In this document: positions 27,041 through 41,400 of the stretch, in pieces | Numbering within the stretch: position 1 is the first letter of the stretch | Layout of the letters: the number at the start of each line of letters is the position of its first letter | From: Hippophae tibetana | Lineage: Eukaryota > Streptophyta > Magnoliopsida > Rosales > Elaeagnaceae | Assembly: GCA_037013495.1 (NCBI GenBank) | Contig: CM072801.1 | Coordinates: forward strand, 111,793,816 to 111,857,815 | DNA length: 64,000 bases | Direction of reading: 5' to 3' | Notes under the pieces: generated by a model | The model's input: the letters and a program-made list of their open reading frames with translations, nothing else | Database searches by the model: none | Told to the model about the DNA's origin: nothing | Made by a program: the position numbers and the translations under genes

Positions 27041-29975
27041 TTCCTTTGAGTTCCAGTGTTCTTAGGTTATCCGCAAAAGGGATTCGCATCGTTTGGTAAC
27101 ATAACCTTGGTTGCTAAAAATGGTGTATCTATCTTCACATATCTCTTTTTTTAATTTTATATTTAAAAAAATTTTGTGCTTTGAAGGTTTTCTCCTCTCT
27201 TAAGTCACAAATTAAAAAATAGAAATAAATTGTGTCCTTAAAGTCTTGTCTGTTATTTCAATTTTGTTGACATTGTTTTCCACTTTGGATTTCATATCTT
27301 ATTTTTCTTTAAAATCTCGTTATCTTTTAATTTTCTTTGTTTTATGTGTTCCACCTTTCTTTCTTCTTGAGAAAAACAAGAGAGCTAATATAGTTAACAG
27401 TGTAAAAACAAAAAGAAGGTATTAATTGGGGTTGTAACTTAAAAATGTTATAACTTTTAATTTGTACATCGAAATGACTACTATAATATATCAAATCTGA
27501 AGCTCGTTCCGATACCTAAAAACGCACCGTAGCATTAGTATATTTCCCCCCTTTTTGCAACACAAATTTCATGGTTCATACTACATAATGATGTCTTAAA
27601 CTTTGGTCGCACCTTATTTCGTTGTAATCTATTCTTGCTCTTTAAGATTTCAATTTGTTCATCTTAGCCATATTCTTAGTAATTCAATCTTTCTTATTAT
27701 TTTAAGGTCTAGGGTTCTTAGGTTATCCGCAAAAAGAATTCGCATCGTTTGGGATCATAGCCTTGGTTGCTAAAAATAGTGTATCTATCTTCACATATCT
27801 ATTTTTTGAATTTTAGATTTAAAACTTTTTGTTCTTTGGAGGTTTTCTCCTCTCTTAAGTCACAAATTCCAAAAAGAGAAAGAAATTGTGTCCTTAAAGT
27901 CTTGTCGTTTATTTCAATTTTTTTGACGGTGTTTTCCACTTTGGATTTCATATCTTATTTTTCTTTAAAATCTCGTTATCTTTTACTTTTCTTTGTTTAT
28001 GCGTTCCTCCTTTCTTTCTTCTTGAGAAAAACAAGAGAGCTAATACAATTCATAGTGTAAAAACAAAACGAAGGTATTAATTGGGGTTGTAACTTTAAAC
28101 TGTTATAACTTTTAATTTGTGCATCGAAATGAGTACTATAACATATCAAATCTAAAGCTCGTTTCGAAACCAAAAAAATCAACGTAGCAATAGTATATTT
28201 CCCCACTTTTGTCAACCCAAATTTAATGGTTCATACTACATAATGATGTCTTAAAATTTCGTCGCACCTTATTTCGTTGTAATCTCTTCTTGCTCTTTAG
28301 GATTTCAATTTGTTCATCTTAGGCATATTCTTAGTAATTCAATATTTCTTATTCTTTTGAGTTTCAGTGTTCTTAGGTTATCCGCAAAAGGGATTCGCAA
28401 CTTTTGGGATCATAGCCTTGGTTGCTAAAAATAGTGTATCCATCTTCACATATCTATTTTTTGAATTTTAGATTTAAAACTTTTTGTTCTTTGGAGGTTT
28501 TCTCCTCTCTTAAGTCACAAATTCCAAAAAGAGAAAGAAATTGTGTCCTTAAAGTCTTGTCGTTTATTTCAATTTTTTTGACGGTGTTTTCCACTTTGGA
28601 TTTCATATCTTATTTTTCTTTAAAATCTCATTATCTTTTACTTTTCTTTGTTTCATGTGTTCCACCTTTCTTTCTTCTTGAGAAAAACAAGAGATCTAAT
28701 ACAGTTCACAGTGTAAAAACAAAAAGAAGTTATTAATTGGGGTTGTAACTTAAAACTTTTATAACTTTTAATTTGTGCATCGAAATGAGTACTATAACAT
28801 ATCAAATCTAAAGCTCGTTCCGATACCTAACAATGCAACGTAGCAATAGTATATTTCCCCACTTTTTTCAACCCAAATTTCATGGTTCATACTACATAAT
28901 GATGTCTTAAACTTTCCTCGCACCTTATTTCGTTGTAATCTTTTCTTCCTCTTTAGGATTTCAATTTGTTCATCTTAGCCATATTCTTAGTAATTCAATC
29001 TTTCTTATTATTTTAAGGTCTAGGGTTCTTAGGTTATCCGCAAAAAGAATTCGCATCGTTTGGGATCATAGCCTTGGTTGCTAAAAATAGTGTATCTATC
29101 TTCACATATCTATTTTTTGAATTTTAGATTTAAAACTTTTTGTTCTTTGGAGGTTTTCTCCTCTCTTAAGTCACAAATTCCAAAAAGAGAAAGAAATGTT
29201 GTCCTTAAAGTCTTGTCATTTATTTCAATTTTGTTGACATTGTTTTCCACTTTGGATTTCATATCTTATTTTTCTTTAAAATCTCATTATCTTTTACTTT
29301 TCTTTGTTTTATGCGTTCCACCTTTCTTTCTTCTTGAGAAAAAGAAGAGATCTAATACAGTTCACAATGTAAAAACAAAAAGAAGTTATTAATTGGGGTT
29401 GTAACTTAAAACTTTTATAACTTTTAATTTGTGCATCGAAATGAGTACTATAACATATCAAATCTGAAGCTCGTTCCGATACCTAACAATGCAACGTAGC
29501 AATAGTATATTTCCCCAATTTTGTCAACCCAAATTTCATGGTTCATACTACATAATGATGTCTTAAACTTTGTTCGCACCTTATTTCGTTGTAATCTTTT
29601 CTTCCTCTTTAGGATTTCAATTTGTTCATCTTAGCCATATTCTTAGTAATTCAATCTTTCTTATTATTTTAAGGTCTAGGGTTCTTAGGTTATCCGCAAA
29701 AAGAATTCGCATCGTTTGGGATCATAGCCTTGGTTGCTAAAAATAGTGTATCTATCTTCACATATCTATTTTTTGAATTTTAGATTTAAAACTTTTTGTT
29801 CTTTGGATGTTTTCTCCTCTCTTAAGTCACAAATTCCAAAAAGAGAAAGAAATGTTGTCCTTAAAGTCTTGTCGTTTATTTCAATTTTATTGACATTGTT
29901 TTCCACTTTGGATTTCATATCTTATTTTTCTTTAAAATCTCGTTATCTTTTACTTTTCTTTGTTTATGCGTTCCA
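27041..29975. repeat. Mixed monomers, including the second two-monomer cassette
   Basis: Anchors are at 27111 (type B), 27767 and 28422 (the GCGTTCCTCC cassette, 7870 bp after its copy at 19897), 29078 and 29734. The monomers at 29078 and 29734 match those at 21864 and 22520 (offset 7214, eleven monomers). Monomers following the cassette therefore come from a different part of the array than those following its copy at 19897, as expected from unequal exchange. No gene is visible. Confidence 0.75.
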
Positions 29976-32900
29976 CCTTTCTTTCTTCTTGAGAAAAACA
30001 AGAGAGCTAATACAATTCATAGTGTAAAAACAAAACGAAGGTATTAATTGGGGTTGTAACTTTAAACTGTTATAACTTTTAATTTGTGCATCGAAATGAG
30101 TACTATAACATATCAAATCTAAAGCTCGTTTCGAAACCAAAAAAATCAACGTAGCAATAGTATATTTCCCCACTTTTGTCAACCCAAATTTAATGGTTCA
30201 TACTACATAATGATGTCTTAAAATTTCGTCGCACCTTATTTCGTTGTAATCTCTTCTTGCTCTTTAGGATTTCAATTTGTTCATCTTAGGCATATTCTTA
30301 GTAATTCAATATTTCTTATTCTTTTGAGTTTCAGTGTTCTTAGGTTATCCGCAAAAGGGATTCGCAACTTTTGGGATCATAGCCTTGGTTGCTAAAAATA
30401 GTGTATCCATCTTCACATATCTATTTTTTGAATTTTAGATTTAAAACTTTTTGTTCTTTGGAGGTTTTCTCCTCTCTTAAGTCACAAATTCCAAAAAGAG
30501 AAAGAAATTGTGTCCTTAAAGTCTTGTCGTTTATTTCAATTTTTTTGACGGTGTTTTCCACTTTGGATTTCATATCTTATTTTTCTTTAAAATCTCATTA
30601 TCTTTTACTTTTCTTTGTTTCATGTGTTCCACCTTTCTTTCTTCTTGAGAAAAACAAGAGATCTAATACAGTTCACAGTGTAAAAACAAAAAGAAGTTAT
30701 TAATTGGGGTTGTAACTTAAAACTTTTATAACTTTTAATTTGTGCATCGAAATGAGTACTATAACATATCAAATCTAAAGCTCGTTCCGATACCTAAGAA
30801 TGCAACGTAGCAATAGTATATTTCCCCACTTTTTTCAACCCAAATTTCATGGTTCATACTACATAATGATGTCTTAAACTTTGCTCGCACCTTATTTCGT
30901 TGTAATCTTTTCTTCCCCTTTAGGATTTCAATTTGTTCATCTTAGCCATATTCTTAGTAATTCAATCTTTCTTATTCCTTTGAGTTCCAGTGTTCTTAGG
31001 TTATCCGCAAAAGGGATTCGCATCGTTTGGTAACATAACCTTGGTTGCTAAAAATGGTGTATCTATCTTCACATATCTCTTTTTTTAATTTTATATTTAA
31101 AAAAATTTTGTGCTTTGAAGGTTTTCTCCTCTCTTAAGTCACAAATTAAAAAATAGAAATAAATTGTGTCCTTAAAGTCTTGTCTGTTATTTCAATTTTG
31201 TTGACATTGTTTTCCACTTTGGATTTCATATCTTATTTTTCTTTAAAATCTCGTTATCTTTTAATTTTCTTTGTTTTATGTGTTCCACCTTTCTTTCTTC
31301 TTCAGAAAAACAAGAGAGCTAATATAGTTAACAGTGTAAAAACAAAAAGAAGGTATTAATTAGGGTTGTAACTTAAAAATGTTATAACTTTTAATTTGTA
31401 CATCGAAATGACTACTATAATATATCAAATCTGAAGCTCGTTCCGATACCTAAAAACGCACCGTAGCCTTTGTATATTTCCCCCCTTTTTTCAACACAAA
31501 TTTCATGGTTCATACTACATAATGATGTCTTAAACTTTGGTCGCACCTTATTTCGTTGTAATCTATTCTTGCTCTTTAGGATTTCAATTTGTTCATCTTA
31601 GCCATATTCTTAGTAATTCAATCTTTCTTATTATTTTAAGGTCTAGGGTTCTTAGGTTATCCGCAAAAAGAATTCGCATCGTTTGGGATCATAGCCTTGG
31701 TTGCTAAAAATAGTGTATCTATCTTCACATATCTATTTTTTGAATTTTAGATTTAAAACTTTTTGTTCTTTGGAGGTTTTCTCCTCTCTTAAGTCACAAA
31801 TTCCAAAAAGAGAAAGAAATGTTGTCCTTAAAGTCTTGTCATTTATTTCAATTTTGTTGACATTGTTTTCCACTTTGGATTTCATATCTTATTTTTCTTT
31901 AAAATCTCATTATCTTTTACTTTTCTTTGTTTTATGCGTTCCACCTTTCTTTCTTCTTGAGAAAAAGAAGAGATCTAATACAGTTCACAATGTAAAAACA
32001 AAAAGATGTTATTAATTGGGGTTGTAACTTAAAACTTTTATAACTTTTAATTTGTGCATCGAAATGAGTACTATAACATATCAAATCTGAAGCTCGTTCC
32101 GATACCTAACAATGCAACGTAGCAATAGTATATTTCCCCAATTTTGTCAACCCAAATTTCATGGTTCATACTACATAATGATGTCTTAAACTTTGTTCGC
32201 ACCTTATTTCGTTGTAATCTTTTCTTCCTCTTTAGGATTTCAATTTGTTCATCTTAGCCATATTCTTAGTAATTCAATCTTTCTTATTATTTTAAGGTCT
32301 AGGGTTCTTAGGTTATCCGCAAAAAGAATTCGCATCGTTTGGGATCATAGCCTTGGTTGCTAAAAATAGTGTATCTATCTTCACATATCTATTTTTTGAA
32401 TTTTAGATTTAAAACTTTTTGTTCTTTGGATGTTTTCTCCTCTCTTAAGTCACAAATTCCAAAAAGAGAAAGAAATGTTGTCCTTAAAGTCTTGTCGTTT
32501 ATTTCAATTTTATTGACATTGTTTTCCACTTTGGATTTCATATCTTATTTTTCTTTAAAATCTCGTTATCTTTTACTTTTCTTTGTTTATGCGTTCCACC
32601 TTTCTTTCTTCTTGAGAAAAACAAGAGAGCTAATACAATTCATAGTGTAAAAACAAAATGAAGGTATTAATTGGGGTTGTAACTTGAAACTGTTATAACT
32701 TTTAATTTGTGCATCGAAATGAGTACTATAACATATCAAATCTAAAGCTCGTTTCGAAACCAAAAAAATCAACGTAGCAATAGTATATTTCCCCACTTTT
32801 GTCAACCCAAATTTAATGGTTCATACTAGATAATGATGTCTTAAAATTTCGTCGCACCTTATTTCGTTGTAATCTCTTCTTGCTCTTTAGGATTTCAATT

Positions 32901-33785
32901 TGTTCATCTTAGGCATATTCTTAGTAATTCAATATTTCTTATTCTTTTGAGTTTCAGTGTTCTTAGGTTATCCGCAAAAGGGATTCGCAACGTTTGGGAT
33001 CATAGCCTTGGTTGCTAAAAATTGTGTATCCATCTTCACATATCTATTTTTTGAATTTTAGATTTAAAACTTTTTGTTCTTTGGAGGTTTTCTCCTCTCT
33101 TAAGTCACAAATTCCAAAAAGAGAAAGAAATGTTGTCCTTAAAGTCTTGTCGTTTATTTCAATTTTATTGACATTGTTTTCCACTTTGGATTTCATATGT
33201 TATTTTTCTTTAAAATCTCATTATCTTTTACTTTTCTTTGTTTTATGTGTTCCACCTTTCTTTCTTCTTGAGAAAAACAAGAGATCTAATACAGTTCACA
33301 ATGTAAAAACAATAAGAAGTTATTAATTGGGGTTGTAACTTAAAACTTTTATAACTTTTAATTTGTGCATCGAAATGAGTACTATAACAAATCAAATATA
33401 AAGCTCGTTCCGATACCTAACAATGCAACGTAGCAATAGTATATTTCCCCAATTTTGTCAACCCAAATTTCATGGTTCATACTACATAATGTTGTCTTAA
33501 ACTTTGCTCGCACCTTATTTCGTTGTAATCTTTTCTTCCTCTTTAGGATTTCAATTTGTTCATCTTAGCCATATTCTTAGTAATTCAATCTTTCTTATTA
33601 TTTTAAGGTCTAGGGTTCTTAGGTTATCCGCAAAAAGAATTCGCATCGTTTGGGATCATAGCCTTGGTTGCTAAAAATAGTGTATCTATCTTCACATATC
33701 TATTTTTTGAATTTTAGATTTAAAACTTTTTGTTCTTTGGAGGTTTTCTCCTCTCTTAAGTCACAAATTCCAAAAAGAGAAAGAA
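29976..33785. repeat. Six-monomer segment repeated at +3934 (copy 1)
   Basis: The 3' part of the monomer at 29734, then anchors 30389, 31045 (type B), 31701, 32357, 33012 and the 5' part of 33668, match a second copy 3934 bp downstream (six monomers). Shared markers include TTCTTCAGAAAAAC in the B monomer and ACAATAAGAAG in the monomer at 33012. Differences are few, such as CTAAGAATGC versus CTAACAATGC near 30797 and AAAATTGTG versus AAAACTGTG near 33019. Identity ends near 33785, where one copy reads AAATTGTGTCC and the other AAATGTTGTCC. Confidence 0.82.
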
Positions 33786-33909
33786 ATTGTGTCCTTAAAG
33801 TCTTGTCGTTTATTTCAATTTTTTTGACGGTGTTTTCCACTTTGGATTTCATATCTTATTTTTCTTTAAAATCTCGTTATCTTTTACTTTTCTTTGTTTA
33901 TGCGTTCCT

Positions 33910-36900
33910 CCTTTCTTTCTTCTTGAGAAAAACAAGAGAGCTAATACAATTCATAGTGTAAAAACAAAACGAAGGTATTAATTGGGGTTGTAACTTTAAA
34001 CTGTTATAACTTTTAATTTGTGCATCGAAATGAGTACTATAACATATCAAATCTAAAGCTCGTTTCGAAACCAAAAAAATCAACGTAGCAATAGTATATT
34101 TCCCCACTTTTGTCAACCCAAATTTAATGGTTCATACTACATAATGATGTCTTAAAATTTCGTCGCACCTTATTTCGTTGTAATCTCTTCTTGCTCTTTA
34201 GGATTTCAATTTGTTCATCTTAGGCATATTCTTAGTAATTCAATATTTCTTATTCTTTTGAGTTTCAGTGTTCTTAGGTTATCCGCAAAAGGGATTCGCA
34301 ACTTTTGGGATCATAGCCTTGGTTGCTAAAAATAGTGTATCCATCTTCACATATCTATTTTTTGAATTTTAGATTTAAAACTTTTTGTTCTTTGGAGGTT
34401 TTCTCCTCTCTTAAGTCACAAATTCCAAAAAGAGAAAGAAATTGTGTCCTTAAAGTCTTGTCGTTTATTTCAATTTTTTTGACGGTGTTTTCCACTTTGG
34501 ATTTCATATCTTATTTTTCTTTAAAATCTCATTATCTTTTACTTTTCTTTGTTTCATGTGTTCCACCTTTCTTTCTTCTTGAGAAAAACAAGAGATCTAA
34601 TACAGTTCACAGTGTAAAAACAAAAAGAAGTTATTAATTGGGGTTGTAACTTAAAACTTTTATAACTTTTAATTTGTGCATCGAAATGAGTACTATAACA
34701 TATCAAATCTAAAGCTCGTTCCGATACCTAACAATGCAACGTAGCAATAGTATATTTCCCCACTTTTTTCAACCCAAATTTCATGGTTCATACTACATAA
34801 TGATGTCTTAAACTTTGCTCGCACCTTATTTCGTTGTAATCTTTTCTTCCCCTTTAGGATTTCAATTTGTTCATCTTAGCCATATTCTTAGTAATTCAAT
34901 CTTTCTTATTCCTTTGAGTTCCAGTGTTCTTAGGTTATCCGCAAAAGGGATTCGCATCGTTTGGTAACATAACCTTGGTTGCTAAAAATGGTGTATCTAT
35001 CTTCACATATCTCTTTTTTTAATTTTATATTTAAAAAAATTTTGTGCTTTGAAGGTTTTCTCCTCTCTTAAGTCACAAATTAAAAAATAGAAATAAATTG
35101 TGTCCTTAAAGTCTTGTCTGTTATTTCAATTTTGTTGACATTGTTTTCCACTTTGGATTTCATATCTTATTTTTCTTTAAAATCTCGTTATCTTTTAATT
35201 TTCTTTGTTTTATGTGTTCCACCTTTCTTTCTTCTTCAGAAAAACAAGAGAGCTAATATAGTTAACAGTGTAAAAACAAAAAGAAGGTATTAATTAGGGT
35301 TGTAACTTAAAAATGTTATAACTTTTAATTTGTACATCGAAATGACTACTATAATATATCAAATCTGAAGCTCGTTCCGATACCTAAAAACGCACCGTAG
35401 CCTTTGTATATTTCCCCCCTTTTTTCAACACAAATTTCATGGTTCATACTACATAATGATGTCTTAAACTTTGGTCGCACCTTATTTCGTTGTAATCTAT
35501 TCTTGCTCTTTAGGATTTCAATTTGTTCATCTTAGCCATATTCTTAGTAATTCAATCTTTCTTATTATTTTAAGGTCTAGGGTTCTTAGGTTATCCGCAA
35601 AAAGAATTCGCATCGTTTGGGATCATAGCCTTGGTTGCTAAAAATAGTGTATCTATCTTCACATATCTATTTTTTGAATTTTAGATTTAAAACTTTTTGT
35701 TCTTTGGAGGTTTTCTCCTCTCTTAAGTCACAAATTCCAAAAAGAGAAAGAAATGTTGTCCTTAAAGTCTTGTCATTTATTTCAATTTTGTTGACATTGT
35801 TTTCCACTTTGGATTTCATATCTTATTTTTCTTTAAAATCTCATTATCTTTTACTTTTCTTTGTTTTATGCGTTCCACCTTTCTTTCTTCTTGAGAAAAA
35901 GAAGAGATCTAATACAGTTCACAATGTAAAAACAAAAAGAAGTTATTAATTGGGGTTGTAACTTAAAACTTTTATAACTTTTAATTTGTGCATCGAAATG
36001 AGTACTATAACATATCAAATCTGAAGCTCGTTCCGATACCTAACAATGCAACGTAGCAATAGTATATTTCCCCAATTTTGTCAACCCAAATTTCATGGTT
36101 CATACTACATAATGATGTCTTAAACTTTGTTCGCACCTTATTTCGTTGTAATCTTTTCTTCCTCTTTAGGATTTCAATTTGTTCATCTTAGCCATATTCT
36201 TAGTAATTCAATCTTTCTTATTATTTTAAGGTCTAGGGTTCTTAGGTTATCCGCAAAAAGAATTCGCATCGTTTGGGATCATAGCCTTGGTTGCTAAAAA
36301 TAGTGTATCTATCTTCACATATCTATTTTTTGAATTTTAGATTTAAAACTTTTTGTTCTTTGGATGTCTTCTCCTCTCTTAAGTCACAAATTCCAAAAAG
36401 AGAAAGAAATGTTGTCCTTAAAGTCTTGTCGTTTATTTCAATTTTATTGACATTGTTTTCCACTTTGGATTTCATATCTTATTTTTCTTTAAAATCTCGT
36501 TATCTTTTACTTTTCTTTGTTTATGCGTTCCACCTTTCTTTCTTCTTGAGTAAAACAAGAGAGCTAATACAATTCATAGTGTAAAAACAAAACGAAGGTA
36601 TTAATTGGGGTTGTAACTTGAAACTGTTATAACTTTTAATTTGTGCATCGAAATGAGTACTATAACATATCAAATCTAAAGCTCGTTTCGAAACCAAAAA
36701 AATCAACGTAGCAATAGTATATTTCCCCACTTTTGTCAACCCAAATTTAATGGTTCATACTAGATAATGATGTCTTACAATTTCGTCGCACCTTATTTCG
36801 TTGTAATCTCTTCTTGCTCTTTAGGATTTCAATTTGTTCATCTTAGGCATATTCTTAGTAATTCAATATTTCTTATTCTTTTGAGTTTCAGTGTTCTTCG

Positions 36901-37719
36901 GTTATCCGCAAAAGGGATTCGCAACGTTTGGGATCATAGCCTTGGTTGCTAAAAACTGTGTATCCATCTTCACATATCTATTTTTTGAATTTTAGATTTA
37001 AAACTTTTTGTTCTTTGGAGGTTTTCTCCTCTCTTAAGTCACAAATTCCAAAAAGAGAAAGAAATGTTGTCCTTAAAGTCTTGTCGTTTATTTCAATTTT
37101 ATTGACATTGTTTTCCACTTTGGATTTCATATGTTATTTTTCTTTAAAATCTCATTATCTTTTACTTTTCTTTGTTTTATGTGTTCCACCTTTCTTTCTT
37201 CTTGAGAAAAACAAGAGATCTAATACAGTTCACAATGTAAAAACAATAAGAAGTTATTAATTGGGGTTGTAACTTAAAACTTTTATAACTTTTAATTTGT
37301 GCATCGAAATGAGTACTATAACAAATCAAATATAAAGCTCGTTCCGATACCTAACAATGCAACGTAGCAATAGTATATTTCCCCAATTTTGTCAACCCAA
37401 ATTTCATGGTTCATACTACATAATGTTGTCTTAAACTTTGCTCGCACCTTATTTCGTTGTAATCTTTTCTTCCTCTTTAGGATTTCAATTTGTTCATCTT
37501 AGCCATATTCTTAGTAATTCAATCTTTCTTATTATTTTAAGGTCTAGGGTTCTTAGGTTATCCGCAAAAAGAATTCGCATCGTTTGGGATCATAGCCTTG
37601 GTTGCTAAAAATAGTGTATCTATCTTCACATATCTATTTTTTGAATTTTAGATTTAAAACTTTTTGTTCTTTGGAGGTTTTCTCCTCTCTTAAGTCACAA
37701 ATTCCAAAAAGAGAAAGAA
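33910..37719. repeat. Six-monomer segment repeated at -3934 (copy 2)
   Basis: Near-tandem copy of the segment starting at 29976, with anchors 34323, 34979 (B), 35635, 36291, 36946 and the 5' part of 37602. Small private changes include GGATGTCTTCTCC near 36363 and TCTTACAATTTC near 36774. The copy ends shortly before the strongly diverged island that begins near 37806. Confidence 0.8.
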
Positions 37720-37805
37720 ATGTTGTCCTTAAAGTCTTGTCATTTATTTCAATTTTGTTGACATTGTTTTCCACTTTGGATTTCATATCTTATTTTTCTT
37801 TAAAA

Positions 37806-38397
37806 TCGTGTCATCTTTTACTTTTCTTTGTTTTATGTGTTCCAGCTTTCTTTCTTCTTGAGAAAAACAAGAGAGCTAATACAGTTCATAGTGTAAAAAC
37901 AAAAAGAAGGTATTAATTGTGGTTCTAAGTAAAAACTGTTATAAATTTTATTTTGTGCATCGAAATGAGTACTATAAAATATCAAATCTGAAGCTCCTTC
38001 CGATGCCTAAAAACACACCGTAGCAATAGTATATTTCCCCACTTTTGTCTACCCAAATTTCATGGTTCATACTACATAATGATGTCTTAAACTTTGGTCG
38101 CACCTTATTTCGTTGTAATCTCTTCTCGCTCTTTAGGATTTCAATTTGTTCATCTTAGCCACATTCTTACTAATTCAATCTTTCTTATTGCATTGAGTTC
38201 CAGCGTTCTTAGGTTGTCCGCAAAAGGGATTCGCATCGTTTGGGATCATAACCTTGGTTGTGGAAAATGGAGTATCTATCTTCACATATCTATTTTTAGA
38301 ATTTTAGGTTTAAACAATTTTGTGCTTTGGAGGTTTTCTCCTCTCTTAAGTCACAATTTCCAAAAAGAGAAAGAAATTGTGTCCTTAAAGTCTTGCC
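37806..38397. repeat. Highly diverged monomer-sized island in the satellite
   Basis: The 3' half of the monomer at 37602 and the 5' half of the one at 38258 carry a cluster of private changes absent from neighbouring copies. Examples are AAATCGTGTCATC, GTTCCAGCTTTC, ATTGTGGTTCTAAG, TTTTGTCTACCC, CTCTTCTCGCTC, GCCACATTCTTACTAATTC, TTGCATTGAGTTCCAGCG and GTTGTGGAAAATGGAG. Both flanks return abruptly to the common types. Total length stays one monomer, so the island sits in phase. It may be an older variant retained by, or moved into, a homogenised region. Confidence 0.85.
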
Positions 38398-38401
38398 TTT
38401 T

Positions 38402-41400
38402 ATTTCAATTTTGTTGACATTGTTTTCCACTTTGGATTTCATATCTTATTTTTCTTTAAAATCTCATTATCTTTTACTTTTCTTTGTTTTATGCGTTCCA
38501 CCTTTCTTTCTTCTTGAGAAAAAGAAGAGATCTAATACAGTTCACAATGTAAAAACAAAAAGAAGTTATTAATTGGGGTTGTAACTTAAAACTTTTATAA
38601 CTTTTAATTTGTGCATCGAAATGAGTACTATAACATATCAAATCTGAAGCTCGTTCCGATACCTAACAATGCAACGTAGCAATAGTATATTTCCCCAATT
38701 TTGTCAACCCAAATTTCATGGTTCATACTACATAATGATGTCTTAAACTTTGTTCGCACCTTATTTCGTTGTAATCTTTTCTTCCTCTTTAGGATTTCAA
38801 TTTGTTCATCTTAGCCATATTCTTAGTAATTCAATCTTTCTTATTATTTTAAGGTCTAGGGTTCTTAGGTTATCCGCAAAAAGAATTCGCATCGTTTGGG
38901 ATCATAGCCTTGGTTGCTAAAAATAGTGTATCTATCTTCACATATCTATTTTTTGAATTTTAGATTTAAAACTTTTTGTTCTTTGGATGTTTTCTCCTCT
39001 CTTAAGTCACAAATTCCAAAAAGAGAAAGAAATGTTGTCCTTAAAGTCTTGTCGTTTATTTCAATTTTATTGACATTGTTTTCCACTTTGGATTTCATAT
39101 CTTATTTTTCTTTAAAATCTCGTTATCTTTTACTTTTCTTTGTTTATGCGTTCCACCTTTCTTTCTTCTTGAGAAAAACAAGAGAGCTAATACAATTCAT
39201 AGTGTAAAAACAAAACGAAGGTATTAATTGGGGTTGTAACTTGAAACTGTTATAACTTTTAATTTGTGCATCGAAATGAGTACTATAACATATCAAATCT
39301 AAAGCTCGTTTCGAAACCAAAAAAATCAACGTAGCAATAGTATATTTCCCCACTTTTGTCAACCCAAATTTAATGGTTCATACTAGATAATGATGTCTTA
39401 AAATTTCGTCGCACCTTATTTCGTTGAAATCTCTTCTTGCTCTTTAGGATTTCAATTTGTTCATCTTAGGCATATTCTTAGTAATTCAATATTTCTTATT
39501 CTTTTGAGTTTCAGTGTTCTTAGGTTATCCGCAAAAGGGATTCGCAACGTTTGGGATCATAGCCTTGGTTGCTAAAAATTGTGTATCCATCTTCACATAT
39601 CTATTTTTTGAATTTTAGATTTAAAACTTTTTGTTCTTTGGAGGTTTTCTCCTCTCTTAAGTCACAAATTCCAAAAAGAGAAAGAAATGTTGTCCTTAAA
39701 GTCTTGTCGTTTATTTCAATTTTATTGACATTGTTTTCCACTTTGGATTTCATATGTTATTTTTCTTTAAAATCTCATTATCTTTTACTTTTCTTTGTTT
39801 TATGTGTTCCACCTTTCTTTCTTCTTGAGAAAAACAAGAGATCTAATACAGTTCACAATGTAAAAACAATAAGAAGTTATTAATTGGGGTTGTAACTTAA
39901 AACTTTTATAACTTTTAATTTGTGCATCGAAATGAGTACTATAACAAATCAAATATAAAGCTCGTTCCGATACCTAACAATGCAACGTAGCAATAGTATA
40001 TTTCCCCAATTTTGTCAACCCAAATTTCATGGTTCATACTACATAATGTTGTCTTAAACTTTGCTCGCACCTTATTTCGTTGTAATCTTTTCTTCCTCTT
40101 TAGGATTTCAATTTGTTCATCTTAGCCATATTCTTAGTAATTCAATCTTTCTTATTATTTTAAGGTCTAGGGTTCTTAGGTTATCCGCAAAAAGAATTCG
40201 CATCGTTTGGGATCATAGCCTTGGTTGCTAAAAATAGTGTATCTATCTTCACATATCTATTTTTTGAATTTTAGATTTAAAACTTTTTGTTCTTTGGAGG
40301 TTTTCTCCTCTCTTAAGTCACAAATTCCAAAAAGAGAAAGAAATTGTGTCCTTAAAGTCTTGTCGTTTATTTCAATTTTTTTGACGGTGTTTTCCACTTT
40401 GGATTTCATATCTTATTTTTCTTTAAAATCTCGTTATCTTTTACTTTTCTTTGTTTATGCGTTCCTCCTTTCTTTCTTCTTGAGAAAAACAAGAGAGCTA
40501 ATACAATTCATAGTGTAAAAACAAAACGAAGGTATTAATTGGGGTTGTAACTTTAAACTGTTATAACTTTTAATTTGTGCATCGAAATGAGTACTATAAC
40601 ATATCAAATCTAAAGCTCGTTTCGAAACCAAAAAAATCAACGTAGCAATAGTATATTTCCCCACTTTTGTCAACCCAAATTTAATGGTTCATACTACATA
40701 ATGATGTCTTAAAATTTCGTCGCACCTTATTTCGTTGTAATCTCTTCTTGCTCTTTAGGATTTCAATTTGTTCATCTTAGGCATATTCTTAGTAATTCAA
40801 TATTTCTTATTCTTTTGAGTTTCAGTGTTCTTAGGTTATCCGCAAAAGGGATTCGCAACTTTTGGGATCATAGCCTTGGTTGCTAAAAATAGTGTATCCA
40901 TCTTCACATATCTATTTTTTGAATTTTAGATTTAAAACTTTTTGTTCTTTGGAGGTTTTCTCCTCTCTTAAGTCACAAATTCCAAAAAGAGAAAGAAATT
41001 GTGTCCTTAAAGTCTTGTCGTTTATTTCAATTTTTTTGACGGTGTTTTCCACTTTGGATTTCATATCTTATTTTTCTTTAAAATCTCATTATCTTTTACT
41101 TTTCTTTGTTTCATGTGTTCCACCTTTCTTTCTTCTTGAGAAAAACAAGAGATCTAATACAGTTCACAGTGTAAAAACAAAAAGAAGTTATTAATTGGGG
41201 TTGTAACTTAAAACTTTTATAACTTTTAATTTGTGCATCGAAATGAGTACTATAACATATCAAATCTAAAGCTCGTTCCGATACCTAACAATGCAACGTA
41301 GCAATAGTATATTTCCCCACTTTTTTCAACCCAAATTTCATGGTTCATACTACATAATGATGTCTTAAACTTTGCTCGCACCTTATTTCGTTGTAATCTT

